Of a stretch of 64,000 nt of DNA, positions 44,910 through 53,520 are shown piece by piece. A model generated the notes under the pieces. The model ran no database searches. It had not been told where the DNA came from and saw only the letters and a list, made by a program, of their open reading frames with translations. Source of the stretch: CAZWCE01 sp964632505 (lineage in GTDB: Bacteria; Planctomycetota; Planctomycetia; Pirellulales; Thermoguttaceae); contig CAZWCE010000008.1 in the NCBI GenBank assembly GCA_964632505.1, forward strand, positions 124,001 through 188,000. Direction: 5' to 3'. How positions within the stretch are numbered: the first letter of the stretch is position 1; every line of letters begins with the position of its first letter. The translations under genes were made by a program, and so were the position numbers.

Positions 44910-46040
44910 ATGCAATTTCGATCTTTCGGTAAGACGGGTAGAAAGGTTTCCGCGCTCGGTTTCGGAGCAATGCGGCTGCCGACGATCAAGGGAGAATACG
45001 GCAATATCGACGAGCCGGTGGCGATCAAGATGATCCGAGAAGCGATCGATGCCGGGGTGAACTACGTCGACACCGCGAAGCCCTACCACGACGGGGTCGG
45101 TGAAAAACTCATCGGAAAGGCGCTCGAGGACGGGTATCGCGAGAAGGTTCTGGTGGCGTCGAAACTTCCTGTCTGGCTGGTCGAATCGGAGGAGCACGCG
45201 GATCAGATTTTCCAGGAGCAACTCGACGATTTGCGGACCGACAAGATCGACGTTTATCTATTGCATTGCCTGCAGGCCCATACCTGGGAGAAATCCAAAA
45301 AGTTGAAACTGGTCGATTGGCTTCAGCGAAAACGGGGCGAGGGCAAGATCGACTACCTCGGCTTTTCTTTTCACGACGGTTACAACGTGTTCCCCGAAGT
45401 GCTCGAAGGGGGGCCGTGGGACATGTGCCAATTGCAGTACAATTACGTCGGCGAGAACGTGCAGGCCGGGACCCGGGGAGTTCGCGACGCTCACCAGCGT
45501 GGTTTGGCCGTGGTGGTGATGGAGCCGCTCTTCGGGGGCGTACTGGCCGATCCTCCCGGCGAAATGGGGCAGGAGTGGGAAGATTCTCCCCATCGACCGG
45601 TCGATCTTGCGCTTCGTTGGCTCTGGGATCGGGAGGAGATCTCACTGGTGCTCAGCGGGATGTCGGAACCGAAGCATGTGGAAGAGAATCTCGCCAGCGC
45701 CGAACAGAGCGGCGTGGGAACGCTTACCGACCGGGAGCGGGAATTCATCGCGCGGATGCAGAAGAAATTCGATGACCTGGTGCCGATCAAGTGCACCCGG
45801 TGCCGATATTGCTTGCCGTGTCCGGAGGAAGTGAACATCCCGCTGAATTTCGAGACGTACAACAACGCCGTCACCTTGCCGGAGAATGCGGCCGTTTGTC
45901 GCACGCTCTACTCGATGATGGATCCGATCCATCGTGCGAACCACTGCGTCGAATGCGGGGTTTGCGAGGAGCGGTGCCCCCAGGGATTGCCGATTCGCGA
46001 GGATTTGAAAACGGTCCACCAGCACTTGGCCAAGGAGTGA
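44910..46040 (+). CDS. Aldo/keto reductase with ferredoxin-type [4Fe-4S] C-terminus
   Basis: A 376-residue two-part protein. The aldo/keto reductase barrel has GFGAMRLPTIKGE, the catalytic Asp-Tyr pair in YVDTAKPYHDG, and LSGMSEPKHVEEN near the end. From about 295 it carries two cysteine clusters, CTRCRYCLPCPEEVNIP and CVECGVCEERCPQGLPI, which should bind two [4Fe-4S] clusters. The combination is typical of an oxidoreductase subfamily found in anaerobes and planctomycetes. The substrate is unknown. AAAGGATG precedes the ATG. Confidence 0.92.
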   Translation: MQFRSFGKTGRKVSALGFGAMRLPTIKGEYGNIDEPVAIKMIREAIDAGVNYVDTAKPYHDGVGEKLIGKALEDGYREKVLVASKLPVWLVESEEHADQIFQEQLDDLRTDKIDVYLLHCLQAHTWEKSKKLKLVDWLQRKRGEGKIDYLGFSFHDGYNVFPEVLEGGPWDMCQLQYNYVGENVQAGTRGVRDAHQRGLAVVVMEPLFGGVLADPPGEMGQEWEDSPHRPVDLALRWLWDREEISLVLSGMSEPKHVEENLASAEQSGVGTLTDREREFIARMQKKFDDLVPIKCTRCRYCLPCPEEVNIPLNFETYNNAVTLPENAAVCRTLYSMMDPIHRANHCVECGVCEERCPQGLPIREDLKTVHQHLAKE

Positions 46041-46150
46041 TCGGCGGTCGGCGATCGCGACCTTTTGCCCCTTTTGATACGCGCCGGCCGGTGTGGGATC
46101 GCAGCAGTGGGATCATGGGAGGGAGATGCCTCGTCGATGCACGGGCCGAG

Positions 46151-46202
46151 AAAAGAAAAGAACCGATCCTTTCCCATGAATCCTGAGAAAGAATCGGTTC
46201 TT
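46151..46202 (-). terminator. Intrinsic terminator of the DksA-type gene (minus strand)
   Basis: A near-perfect hairpin with 16 to 17 pairs (AAGAACCGAT-CTTTC arms) is followed on the minus strand by a T-rich run (CTTTTCTTTTCTC). It is about 120 bases after the stop of the DksA-type gene. A weak role for the plus-strand reductase is also possible. Confidence 0.7.
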
Positions 46203-46324
46203 CATGTTCCAGATCCATCGCTCATCTTGCAGCGTTCAGGAATGTGGATTCTGGAATGCGTGTGATCGTATTTTTTTTCTGCGTTTCGTTCCGCTTCGAA
46301 CCTGGGGATTTGTGGTTTTCAAGA

Positions 46325-46747
46325 TCACAGATCGGCGTCGGAATAATGGCTGTTCGGGAGATCGTGATCCACGTAGCCGTAGGGATCGTTTCGTTGATCT
46401 TCTTCGGCCTGCTGGCATTTGACACATTTGCCGGCATAGGGAAGCGCGTTCAGCCGAGCGACGGGGATATTGCAGGCGCACACTTCGCAGACCCCATAAG
46501 TGCCCTCTTCCATGCGTTCGAGGGCCTCTTCGATCTGCTCGCGTTCGCGGCTCTCCACTTCGGCGAGCTGGAAACTGATTTCCACGTTTGCCGAATCGAG
46601 CGCGGCATCGACCACATCGCCGCTGGTGGCATGGCTGTTGAGCTCTTCAAGCATCGTGGTGTCCCCGTCGAGCGCGCGGCGCAGTGCTTCCCGGCGATTG
46701 ACCAGAGTATCTCTTAACCGTTCGATTGCTTTTTTACGAGTTGGCAT
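46325..46747 (-). CDS. TraR/DksA-type zinc-finger protein
   Basis: A 140-residue protein with a long N-terminal helical hairpin and a C-terminal zinc finger. The Cys pairs are CEVCAC and CVKCQ, with the spacer IPVARLNALPYAGK. This is the fold of DksA/TraR proteins that enter the RNA polymerase secondary channel. Whether the coiled-coil tip carries the DksA acidic residues is not clear, so a direct polymerase role is inferred. The ATG at 46747 has GAGGT before it. A terminator follows at 46151-46202. Confidence 0.88.
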   Translation of the reverse strand: MPTRKKAIERLRDTLVNRREALRRALDGDTTMLEELNSHATSGDVVDAALDSANVEISFQLAEVESREREQIEEALERMEEGTYGVCEVCACNIPVARLNALPYAGKCVKCQQAEEDQRNDPYGYVDHDLPNSHYSDADL

Positions 46748-47212
46748 GATCCGTACCTCGCAGTCTATCGCCAACGGGAAGGTCTTTCCGCATTTCACGA
46801 CAAACTTCTTCAAAAGGTGAACATCAACTGGACGGAATTCCCTATCGGGGGGAATTCATTTCCTCATAAGCTGTTAAAGAATTGTTTTTCTTATGCAAGG
46901 ATAATATAGTGCGCCGACTCCGAAAGTTCGCAAGGTTTTTCGAAAAAATCCCTGCTTTTTTCGGGTTCGCGGTTCAGTCGATATGCCCGCCCCCCATTGT
47001 GGTGTTGAATGAAAGAGCAAACGTCTTTTTAGTTCCCCAACTGGGGTGGTATTTCGGGAACATTCATAAGAGAAGTTGCCGAGAACAGACTGTTGTTGAC
47101 ATAAATTCACAGAAATATTTGAGAAAATAACGCCGGGAAGGATGAGACGATCGGGCGTTCAAGGGAGAAGATGGGCTTCTAGAGAGGGGGGAAGGGGGAA
47201 CTTTTCGGAAAC
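46748..47212. other. AT-rich intergenic region, no supported gene
   Basis: A 465-base stretch of visibly lower GC than its surroundings. It includes TATAAT-like elements near 46900 and a TTGACA at 47096 with no good partner -10. Two small open frames on opposite strands (46882-47130, 46874-47110) have no motif. It may hold the DksA-type gene's regulatory region. Confidence 0.45.
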
Positions 47213-47797
47213 TCAATAATTTTCCGTTTCCTCAATGAGCTTCTCGAAGTCGTCGAGAGCCTCGGCGAGTTCCGCCGCGACGGGACAGTGGGGCGAGGAT
47301 TGCAAAATACGAACGACCTCACGATGGTACCAGAGCGATCCTTCACGACCGCCGTGAAAACGTTTCCACAATGCAGGGCCGACTTGGCGATAGGCGCGGA
47401 TCATCGACCGGAGATTATCGAGTTTATCGCAGCCGGAGATCAGCCGGGCCTGTGGCGAGGCATGGACCAGATGAGCGAGATATTCGTCCTTGCGCTGCTG
47501 CCACGGAGGTTTGGGGTCTTCGTCGGTATCGCTGACCTCTTCCACGTACCGGGCGACTTGCCCCCCGAATTGTTGGGCGATGCGCGCCGCCGTGAGGGCC
47601 CCGCCCTGGTCTTCCACCGCATCGTGCAGCATCGCCGCGATCGCCGTCGCCTCATCACCCCCGTATTCAAGCACCATCCCCGCCACCCGGAGCAGATGCG
47701 AAGCGTAAGGAATATCGGATCCCTTCCGCTTCTGATGTTGATGCAAATCGAGGGCCAACACCACGGCTTGGCTGAATCGTTCGGTCAATTGCGTCAT
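47213..47797 (-). CDS. HD-domain hydrolase, single-domain SpoT/Mesh1-like
   Basis: A 194-residue protein with the HD signature (HLLRVAGMVLEYGGD, LHDAVEDQGG) and SGCDKLDNLRSM downstream. These match the metal-binding HD domain of (p)ppGpp hydrolases. No synthetase, TGS or ACT domain is present, so it resembles a small alarmone hydrolase. The closest possible signal is (p)ppGpp or a related nucleotide; this is inference. The ATG at 47797 has GAGAGAG upstream; an earlier ATG at 47851 is less likely. It lies about 465 bases from the DksA-type gene, a possible stringent-response neighbourhood. Confidence 0.82.
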   Translation of the reverse strand: MTQLTERFSQAVVLALDLHQHQKRKGSDIPYASHLLRVAGMVLEYGGDEATAIAAMLHDAVEDQGGALTAARIAQQFGGQVARYVEEVSDTDEDPKPPWQQRKDEYLAHLVHASPQARLISGCDKLDNLRSMIRAYRQVGPALWKRFHGGREGSLWYHREVVRILQSSPHCPVAAELAEALDDFEKLIEETENY

Positions 47798-47964
47798 CGG
47801 GCTCACTCTCTCTGTGGCGAAACGATCATCTCTTTTCACCAGATGAGACAATCTGTATGGTATATATCCTACAGTACTTGTGGTTTTTCGGATAGCGGGA
47901 CGATTCCTGATCCTCCGATTTCGTCGGCGGTTTCCCTCCGTTTCTTCAAGGATAGCACTCTTTC

Positions 47965-49290
47965 ATGAAACGCATTTGGTGGATCATTCTCCTGACAGCG
48001 CTTCTGTTGCGATGTGGGTTGGCCGTGGCTTGGCAGTCGCGATTGGAGGGACGCTTCTTTTTCGGCGACAGTGAGAGCTACTGGTATTTGGCCAAGACGA
48101 TCGCTCAGGGCGAGGAGTACCAGTTCGGACGCAGCGGCGAGTGGCGTATTTTCCGGATGCCCGGCTACCCGGTGGTGCTCGCGCCGATTCTCTGGATGAC
48201 CGACGACGATCCGAACGATCCGACGAAAGCGGCTTCGGTGACGCCGGTGATGCTCGCCCGGCTGGAGAATTGCATCCTGGGAACGCTGCTGGTGGCGGCG
48301 GTCGGCTGGATGGGAACACTGCTCTACGACCGTCGCGTCGGGGTGATTGCCGGCGGCCTAATGGCGGTCTATCCGGGGGCGATCGTCACGAGCGTGTTGA
48401 TCCTGGCGGAAACCCCTTTTATGTTGGCGATGGTGCTGCAAGGGGGCACCTGGATTCTCGCCCTTCGCGCGCCGAAACGGCGGCACATGCTCCGATGGGC
48501 GGCTCTCTCCGGATTGCTTTGGGGAGCGTGCATCTATTTTCGTCCAAGTTGGTTGTTGTTCGTTCCCTTTGCGATGGCGGTCGGTTGGCCGAGCCTGGCG
48601 ATCGGGAAAAAAAAACCATCGGACGAGACAAGCCGTTCCTTTCGCCGTTGGGCCGCGACCGGGAGTGTGATTCTATTGACCGCCGCGGTGACTCTTCTTC
48701 CCTGGTGGATCCGTAATTACCGACTCACCGCTCATTTCGTGCCGACGACTCTCCAAACGGGCGCCAGTTTGTACGATGGGCTTCATCCCGAGGCGACCGG
48801 GGCAAGCGACATGGCGTTCGTCTCCCGATTTCGGCGCATGGAGCGCCGCTCGCCGTCAGCCGATCCGGAGCAGCGTTACGAGTACCGGGTCGATCGGAGG
48901 ATGCGTCGCGCGGCAATCCAGTGGGCCCGGGAGCATCCCCGACGTGTCCTGGAATTGGCGGGCATGAAGTTCGTCCGCCTTTGGAACGTCTTCCCGAACG
49001 AGTCGGCGTTTTCCGACTGGAAAGTCCGCTTGGTCATGCTTCTGGCTTACGTCCCGCTCTTGTCGGCCTCATTGGTGGGGGTGGTCGGAAGAGTGCGCGG
49101 TGGCTTTGTGCACTGGCTCTGCTGGCTTCCGGCGATCTATCTCACGGGTTTGCATATGGTGTTCGTCAGCTCAATCCGCTACCGCATCCCGGCGATGGTC
49201 CTGCTGATCGTCCCCGCCGCGGCAACGGTCTACTGGTTATGGAATTATGTACACAATCGATGCCGAAAAGTTAAACCGGGAGAAGCCTGA
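47965..49290 (+). CDS. GT39-like membrane glycosyltransferase
   Basis: A 441-residue polytopic protein. The loop after helix 1 has FFFGDSESYWYLAKTI with the catalytic Asp in a GDS-Y arrangement, then RMPGYPVVLAPILWM, a family hallmark. About ten hydrophobic helices follow. It should transfer sugar from a polyprenyl-phosphate carrier outside the cytoplasm. The second GT39-like gene in this window is at 29496-31520, but this one lacks the long C-terminal domain. It is followed after 43 bases by a gene for a membrane-anchored unknown. Confidence 0.87.
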   Translation: MKRIWWIILLTALLLRCGLAVAWQSRLEGRFFFGDSESYWYLAKTIAQGEEYQFGRSGEWRIFRMPGYPVVLAPILWMTDDDPNDPTKAASVTPVMLARLENCILGTLLVAAVGWMGTLLYDRRVGVIAGGLMAVYPGAIVTSVLILAETPFMLAMVLQGGTWILALRAPKRRHMLRWAALSGLLWGACIYFRPSWLLFVPFAMAVGWPSLAIGKKKPSDETSRSFRRWAATGSVILLTAAVTLLPWWIRNYRLTAHFVPTTLQTGASLYDGLHPEATGASDMAFVSRFRRMERRSPSADPEQRYEYRVDRRMRRAAIQWAREHPRRVLELAGMKFVRLWNVFPNESAFSDWKVRLVMLLAYVPLLSASLVGVVGRVRGGFVHWLCWLPAIYLTGLHMVFVSSIRYRIPAMVLLIVPAAATVYWLWNYVHNRCRKVKPGEA

Positions 49291-49333
49291 GATCGATTCC
49301 GCCCGGGAATCCTTCTCCCCGAGGAGAATCGCG

Positions 49334-50992
49334 ATGAATCATCCTTCCCAGGACGTTCCTTCGACCACGTTTTCCGAGCCGCAAGCGGCTGAGATCAACG
49401 AAGATTCACCCGATCGACACCGACAACGGCTCAAGCGGAGAAAGAGGGTCGGCCTTTTGCTGCTCTTGCTCTTCGGGCTGTGGTTTTTCTGGCCGCGTCC
49501 GGTGAAGATTTCCGAGGAAACGACCCGTTGGACCAAGCCGGTGGACGCTTCAGGGTTGATCGACTATGCGGCGGTCTACCAGAGGAGGGCTTCCGAGGGA
49601 GTGACTCCCGAGAACAATGCGGCGGTGCCGCTGGTCGAACAGATGGGCGTCGATCGCTTGCTCGAAGTAGGGTTGTCCGACGTCGAAGATGAATTGGCCG
49701 CCGCGGGTGTCGCACTGGAGGCGGCGCGGGAAGGGGGATTCGTCGACCTCGAGACGTGGTTCCTCGAACGAGGGATTACCGCCGAGGATTTGCCGGAGTT
49801 GAACTTTTCGGAAGGGAATCCCTCGGCGAAGGAACTGGCCCGAGTGGCGATGCTCCGAATCACCCAACCCTGGAATCCCGGCGAAATGCCCCCCGTCTCC
49901 CGATGGGTGAGTTTTCATCGAGGGGTGTTGCGGGAGCTGCATGAAGCGAGTCGCCGCGCGCGTCTCTATCTTCCGCTGGAGATGGACGAGGGAGAGGTGT
50001 TGCTCGACGCGGAGAGTATCGAGATGCATCTCCGAATGCCACTGAAGCTGCTGCTCGCCCGGGCCATGCAAACGCATGACCTCAACGAAGATTCCGGACG
50101 AACGGAGAGGAAAAATGAAGAGGCGGAAGCCTGGGCCGACCTGGCGGCGCTTGCCCGACTGGGAGCACTGTACGGAAATATCCCTCACACGTATGACTGG
50201 CTTGTCGGACACGTGATCCTGGAGGATGCCTATCGGGGGATCATCGAAACAGCGACTCGGGCCGATTGGAGCGAGAAATCAGCCCGAGACCATCTTCGTC
50301 GTTTTCGGGAGTTGCCGCGACCTCTTCCCGCCTGGGAAGTGATCGACTTTTGGGAACGGATGCTCCTGCTCGACTGGGCGGCACGACTGGCCGATCACGA
50401 AGGATTTGAGAAGCATCCCGGTGCCTTTTTTCTCCGCCACGGAATCGGAATGGACCGCAATGTTCTTTTGCGGAGAGCGAACGCGTATTTCGATGCGCTG
50501 GTTCCCATTGCCCAAATGCAGGATTATCACCAGCGACGCCTTCGATGGGAGTCATTTCGCGAAACCTTGCAGGAAGAGGGGCACGTCACTTGGTGGAAAA
50601 TCTTTCATCCCTTCGGGCTTTCTCGAACCATTTCCGATATTTTCATCGATTTGACGACGAACTCCATCTTTTCGTTGCTCGAGACCGAGGTGAATGAAGC
50701 GGTGCTTCGTAATCTGGCCGAGACTGCCCTTGCGCTCGAGGCTTATCGAGCGACCGTGGGCGAGTATCCCGAATCGCTTGCCGAGCTGGTGCCCGACGAT
50801 CTCGAGGCGGTCCCGCGCGACGGATTCGGTGACGGCCCCCTGAAATATGAATGCACCGGAGATGGGTATCTCATGTATAGTATCGGCTTGAACGGGGGCG
50901 ATGATCGCGGCGATCCGGTGGACGGGAAAGATCTGGTGGTGCTTGTCGGTGACGCGAAAGACACACGGCAAGCATCGCAGGTCGTCGACTAA
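49334..50992 (+). CDS. Membrane-anchored hypothetical protein
   Basis: A 552-residue protein with one N-terminal membrane helix (VGLLLLLLFGLWFF, about residues 38-51), preceded by Arg/Lys residues, so the bulk should lie outside the cytoplasm. The long body is helical and charged. The C-terminal 90 residues (LALEAYRATVGEYPESLAELVP and GDGYLMYSIGLNGGDDRG) resemble the tail of pseudopilin-like proteins found widely in planctomycetes. Its function is unknown. The ATG at 49334 has a GAGGAG site, so the upstream ATG at 49247, which would overlap the previous gene, is rejected. Its stop overlaps lpxK by four bases. Confidence 0.75.
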   Translation: MNHPSQDVPSTTFSEPQAAEINEDSPDRHRQRLKRRKRVGLLLLLLFGLWFFWPRPVKISEETTRWTKPVDASGLIDYAAVYQRRASEGVTPENNAAVPLVEQMGVDRLLEVGLSDVEDELAAAGVALEAAREGGFVDLETWFLERGITAEDLPELNFSEGNPSAKELARVAMLRITQPWNPGEMPPVSRWVSFHRGVLRELHEASRRARLYLPLEMDEGEVLLDAESIEMHLRMPLKLLLARAMQTHDLNEDSGRTERKNEEAEAWADLAALARLGALYGNIPHTYDWLVGHVILEDAYRGIIETATRADWSEKSARDHLRRFRELPRPLPAWEVIDFWERMLLLDWAARLADHEGFEKHPGAFFLRHGIGMDRNVLLRRANAYFDALVPIAQMQDYHQRRLRWESFRETLQEEGHVTWWKIFHPFGLSRTISDIFIDLTTNSIFSLLETEVNEAVLRNLAETALALEAYRATVGEYPESLAELVPDDLEAVPRDGFGDGPLKYECTGDGYLMYSIGLNGGDDRGDPVDGKDLVVLVGDAKDTRQASQVVD

Positions 50993-52047
50993 CCCCGGGG
51001 GAAGAGTCGATCGATCTTTTCCTGTAGTGGGGCGTCGCCGTCGGGGAATCCGATGCCGATTTCCACGGCCCGAAGCGGCAGTCCGGCCAGTTCGTTCCGC
51101 TGAATCTTGACCAAGTCTTTCATCGTGCAGACGAGCGCGTCGGCGCCTTGTTTTCGAGCTAACTGTTCGAGCCGACTTCGATCGGCCTGGTTGTATTCAT
51201 GGTGGTCGGGAAACGTCTCGAAGCCGACCAGTCGCATGCCGAGACGGTGGAGCGTGTGTCGGAAGCCGTCGGGATTGCCCAATCCGCAGAATGCCAGCAC
51301 CGATTTTCCATCGAACGAGTCGAGCGGCGCGGCGTCGCCTTCCCAGGGTGCCAAGGCCCGCGGCTGATGGGTGATCGGAACGACCTGCATCGACGGAGCG
51401 TAACGCCGGACCGATTCGGTGATCTCTCGGATTCGTTCTCCGGAGACCATGTCGGCCCGGGAGAGGAGCACCAGATCGGCGCGGCCCAGGCTTCGCAGCG
51501 ATTCTCGGAGGAGTCCCCGAGGGAAGAGATGGCCGTGGCCGAAGGGGGCGAGGGCGTCGAGCAGGACGAGGTCGAGATCGCGGGCGATGCGGCGGTGTTG
51601 GAAGGCGTCGTCGAGGACGAGGCAATCGATCGAGTGTTCTTCTTGAAGTCGTTCGGCAGCGGCCACGCGATCGGGATTCACGGCATACGGCACCTCGGGC
51701 AGTCTCCGGAGGAGCTCCCGGGCTTCGTCATTGCCTTGCTCGTCGGTCGCTCGATATCCCCGGCTGATCCATGCAGGGGCATGTCCTTTATCAAGGAGGT
51801 CGCGGCAAAGATAAGCCACCACCGGCGTTTTTCCGGTTCCACCGAGCGTCAGATTTCCGACGCTCACCACCGGAATCCCGATGCGATGGATTCGCCGACG
51901 GCGGCGATCGAACCGCCTGTTTCGCCACCAAGTCGCCATGCCGTAGGGAAGCGAGAGGCTCCACAGCGCGCCTTGAAGCAACGCAGGGAAGAGCCCGCGG
52001 CGTCGGTCGGAGATGATTTCGTGATAAAAAGCGGGATCCCACGCCAT
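50989..52047 (-). CDS. lpxK: Tetraacyldisaccharide 4'-kinase LpxK
   Basis: A 352-residue membrane-associated P-loop kinase for the sixth step of lipid A synthesis. An N-terminal membrane segment (LLQGALWSLSLPYGMATWW) precedes the Walker A site SVGNLTLGGTGKTPVVAYL. Conserved parts include SRGYRATDEQG, DDAFQHRRIARDLDLVLLDA and CGLGNPDGFRHTL. Its presence supports an outer membrane with lipid A. Other lpx genes are not in the window. The reductase gene lies 42 bases upstream on the same strand, and its stop overlaps the opposing gene by four bases. Confidence 0.95.
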   Translation of the reverse strand: MAWDPAFYHEIISDRRRGLFPALLQGALWSLSLPYGMATWWRNRRFDRRRRRIHRIGIPVVSVGNLTLGGTGKTPVVAYLCRDLLDKGHAPAWISRGYRATDEQGNDEARELLRRLPEVPYAVNPDRVAAAERLQEEHSIDCLVLDDAFQHRRIARDLDLVLLDALAPFGHGHLFPRGLLRESLRSLGRADLVLLSRADMVSGERIREITESVRRYAPSMQVVPITHQPRALAPWEGDAAPLDSFDGKSVLAFCGLGNPDGFRHTLHRLGMRLVGFETFPDHHEYNQADRSRLEQLARKQGADALVCTMKDLVKIQRNELAGLPLRAVEIGIGFPDGDAPLQEKIDRLFPRG

Positions 52048-52089
52048 CGCAATCCTTTGCCGTGGACGTTCGAAAGGGGAAGGGACCAG

Positions 52090-53025
52090 TCAGGCGATCG
52101 AGGCGGCGGCCATCTCTTCGAGCGCCGCGGCGACGTTCGTTTTCATGAAGTTGACCTGGTGGATCGCCTCGAATCCGACGATCATCACATCGACACACGG
52201 TAGTTGCGTGACGAAACGGATCGACTGCTTCATCGTTTCCGGTTCCGGACCGAAGGCGCCCTCGCCGATGACCTTCATGCCGATGACGCCCTTGCCGTTC
52301 GCTTTCGCCTTTTCGATTTTCGGCACCACCACGTCGGTCTTTCCGTCCATCCGCACGCCCTTGTTGTTGATCCTCACGTGCAAGGCATCGACCCAGGGCG
52401 TTTCGGCCGCCTTTTCGAGCGCGGGATTGCCGTGGCAACTGACGCCGTGACCACGGATGAGCCCCTCTTCCTTGCACTTTTCCATGATCTCCATCTGATC
52501 CCGATAGGTTTCGGTCCAGTCGGCTTTGTTCAGGCAATGGATCTGCACCAGATCGAGATAGTCGGTTTTGCATTCCTTGAGAAACCGCTTGATGACGACG
52601 TCGGCATCGGGGCGATCGGCCTCCGGCAAGCCGTTGGGGCGATACCAGATTTTGGAGATGAGGGTATAGCTATCGCGGGGTTTGTCCTTGAGCGCCTCGG
52701 CGATGACCGGATGAGCCCCGTAGAGATCGGCCATATCGAACAGGCGGACTCCTTGGTCATAGCAATAACGAATCAACGCGATCGCGTCAGGCTGTTCCAT
52801 GCGGGTCAGGTTGCTTTCCCGTTCCCAACCTTTCATCCCGCAGCCCATGCCGATGCGGGAGCAGTGGATCTGATCGGTCAGGGCGACTTTTTCGACCGGG
52901 TCGGTGGAGATCGGCGTCGTCTTCTCCGTGTCGCTTTGGGCGTTCGCTTCCGGCATGCGTCCGACGGCGAGGGCCCCGGCGCCGGAAAGGGCGCCGCCGA
53001 GGAAAGTGCGTCGTTTCAAATTCAT
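52090..53025 (-). CDS. Tat-exported aldo/keto reductase
   Basis: A 311-residue protein with a twin-arginine signal (KRRTFLGGALSGAGALAVG) at residues 4-22, so it should be exported folded. The reductase barrel has the IGMGCGMKGWERESN start, the Asp-Tyr pair in FDMADLYGAHP, the Lys in ISKIWYRPN, and QIHCLNKADW. The substrate is unknown. Exported reductases with Tat signals are common in planctomycetes. A CAGGAGAC site precedes the ATG. It may be transcribed with lpxK. Confidence 0.9.
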   Translation of the reverse strand: MNLKRRTFLGGALSGAGALAVGRMPEANAQSDTEKTTPISTDPVEKVALTDQIHCSRIGMGCGMKGWERESNLTRMEQPDAIALIRYCYDQGVRLFDMADLYGAHPVIAEALKDKPRDSYTLISKIWYRPNGLPEADRPDADVVIKRFLKECKTDYLDLVQIHCLNKADWTETYRDQMEIMEKCKEEGLIRGHGVSCHGNPALEKAAETPWVDALHVRINNKGVRMDGKTDVVVPKIEKAKANGKGVIGMKVIGEGAFGPEPETMKQSIRFVTQLPCVDVMIVGFEAIHQVNFMKTNVAAALEEMAAASIA

Positions 53026-53351
53026 GGTGAGTCTCCTGCTCTGGAGGGAGGTGCCATCGCGAGGGATGGAGGGACACTCGCGTGAGTATTCGTGAAAGGC
53101 CTTGGTTTCATGCTATATTCTATCGCCCGGGGCAAGGGGTTTCCAGCCCATTCGCCGCGAGCCCTTCTGTTGAACGAGAGCGGAAGCGACGCTCCACGAC
53201 ACACCTCCGGCGGGGAAGGCCGAATTCGCTCGTCTCGAAGAGGCTTTTTTGCTGGAGCGGGACTTGAAAAAAGCCGATCGGTGACTTAGAATACGTTGCG
53301 ATCCCCGCCAAGGAGTCATCTTTTTCGGGACTACTGTGGGGAATTTGTCTT
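53026..53351. other. Intergenic region holding the tRNA-Leu promoter
   Basis: A 326-base stretch between the divergent reductase and tRNA genes. The tRNA promoter is at 53264-53292. No gene was recognised. Confidence 0.55.
53264..53292 (+). promoter_or_regulatory. Predicted promoter of tRNA-Leu
   Basis: TTGAAA is followed after 17 bases by TAGAAT. The start would be near 53299, 50 bases before the tRNA. Confidence 0.62.
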
Positions 53352-53435
53352 GCCGGACTGGCGGAATTGGCAGACGCGATGGATTCAAAATCCATTGCCC
53401 GCAAGGGCGTCCCGGTTCGAGTCCGGGGTCCGGTA
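53352..53435 (+). tRNA. tRNA-Leu (anticodon CAA)
   Basis: An 84-base class II tRNA. Acceptor GCCGGAC pairs with GTCCGGT (one G-T pair). The anticodon stem is ATGGA/TCCAT, and the seven-base loop TTCAAAA gives anticodon CAA, which reads UUG. A variable arm (GCCC/GGGC) and the T arm CCCGG-TTCGAGT-CCGGG are clear. The discriminator is A, as expected for leucine. The CCA end is not encoded. A good promoter lies just upstream. A lower-GC gene pair lies beyond its 3' end. Confidence 0.93.
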
Positions 53436-53520
53436 CTAACGTGGCGCGAGACTTCCGAAACGATGCGCCTTTCCACACCTCGGGTTCTTGTCTCCCAGCA
53501 AGTCCTTATCTCCCTAGGGC

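Noticed and set aside
46874..47130. Two small open frames on opposite strands in the AT-rich region
   Set aside because: Neither has a motif, a convincing start or normal codon use.
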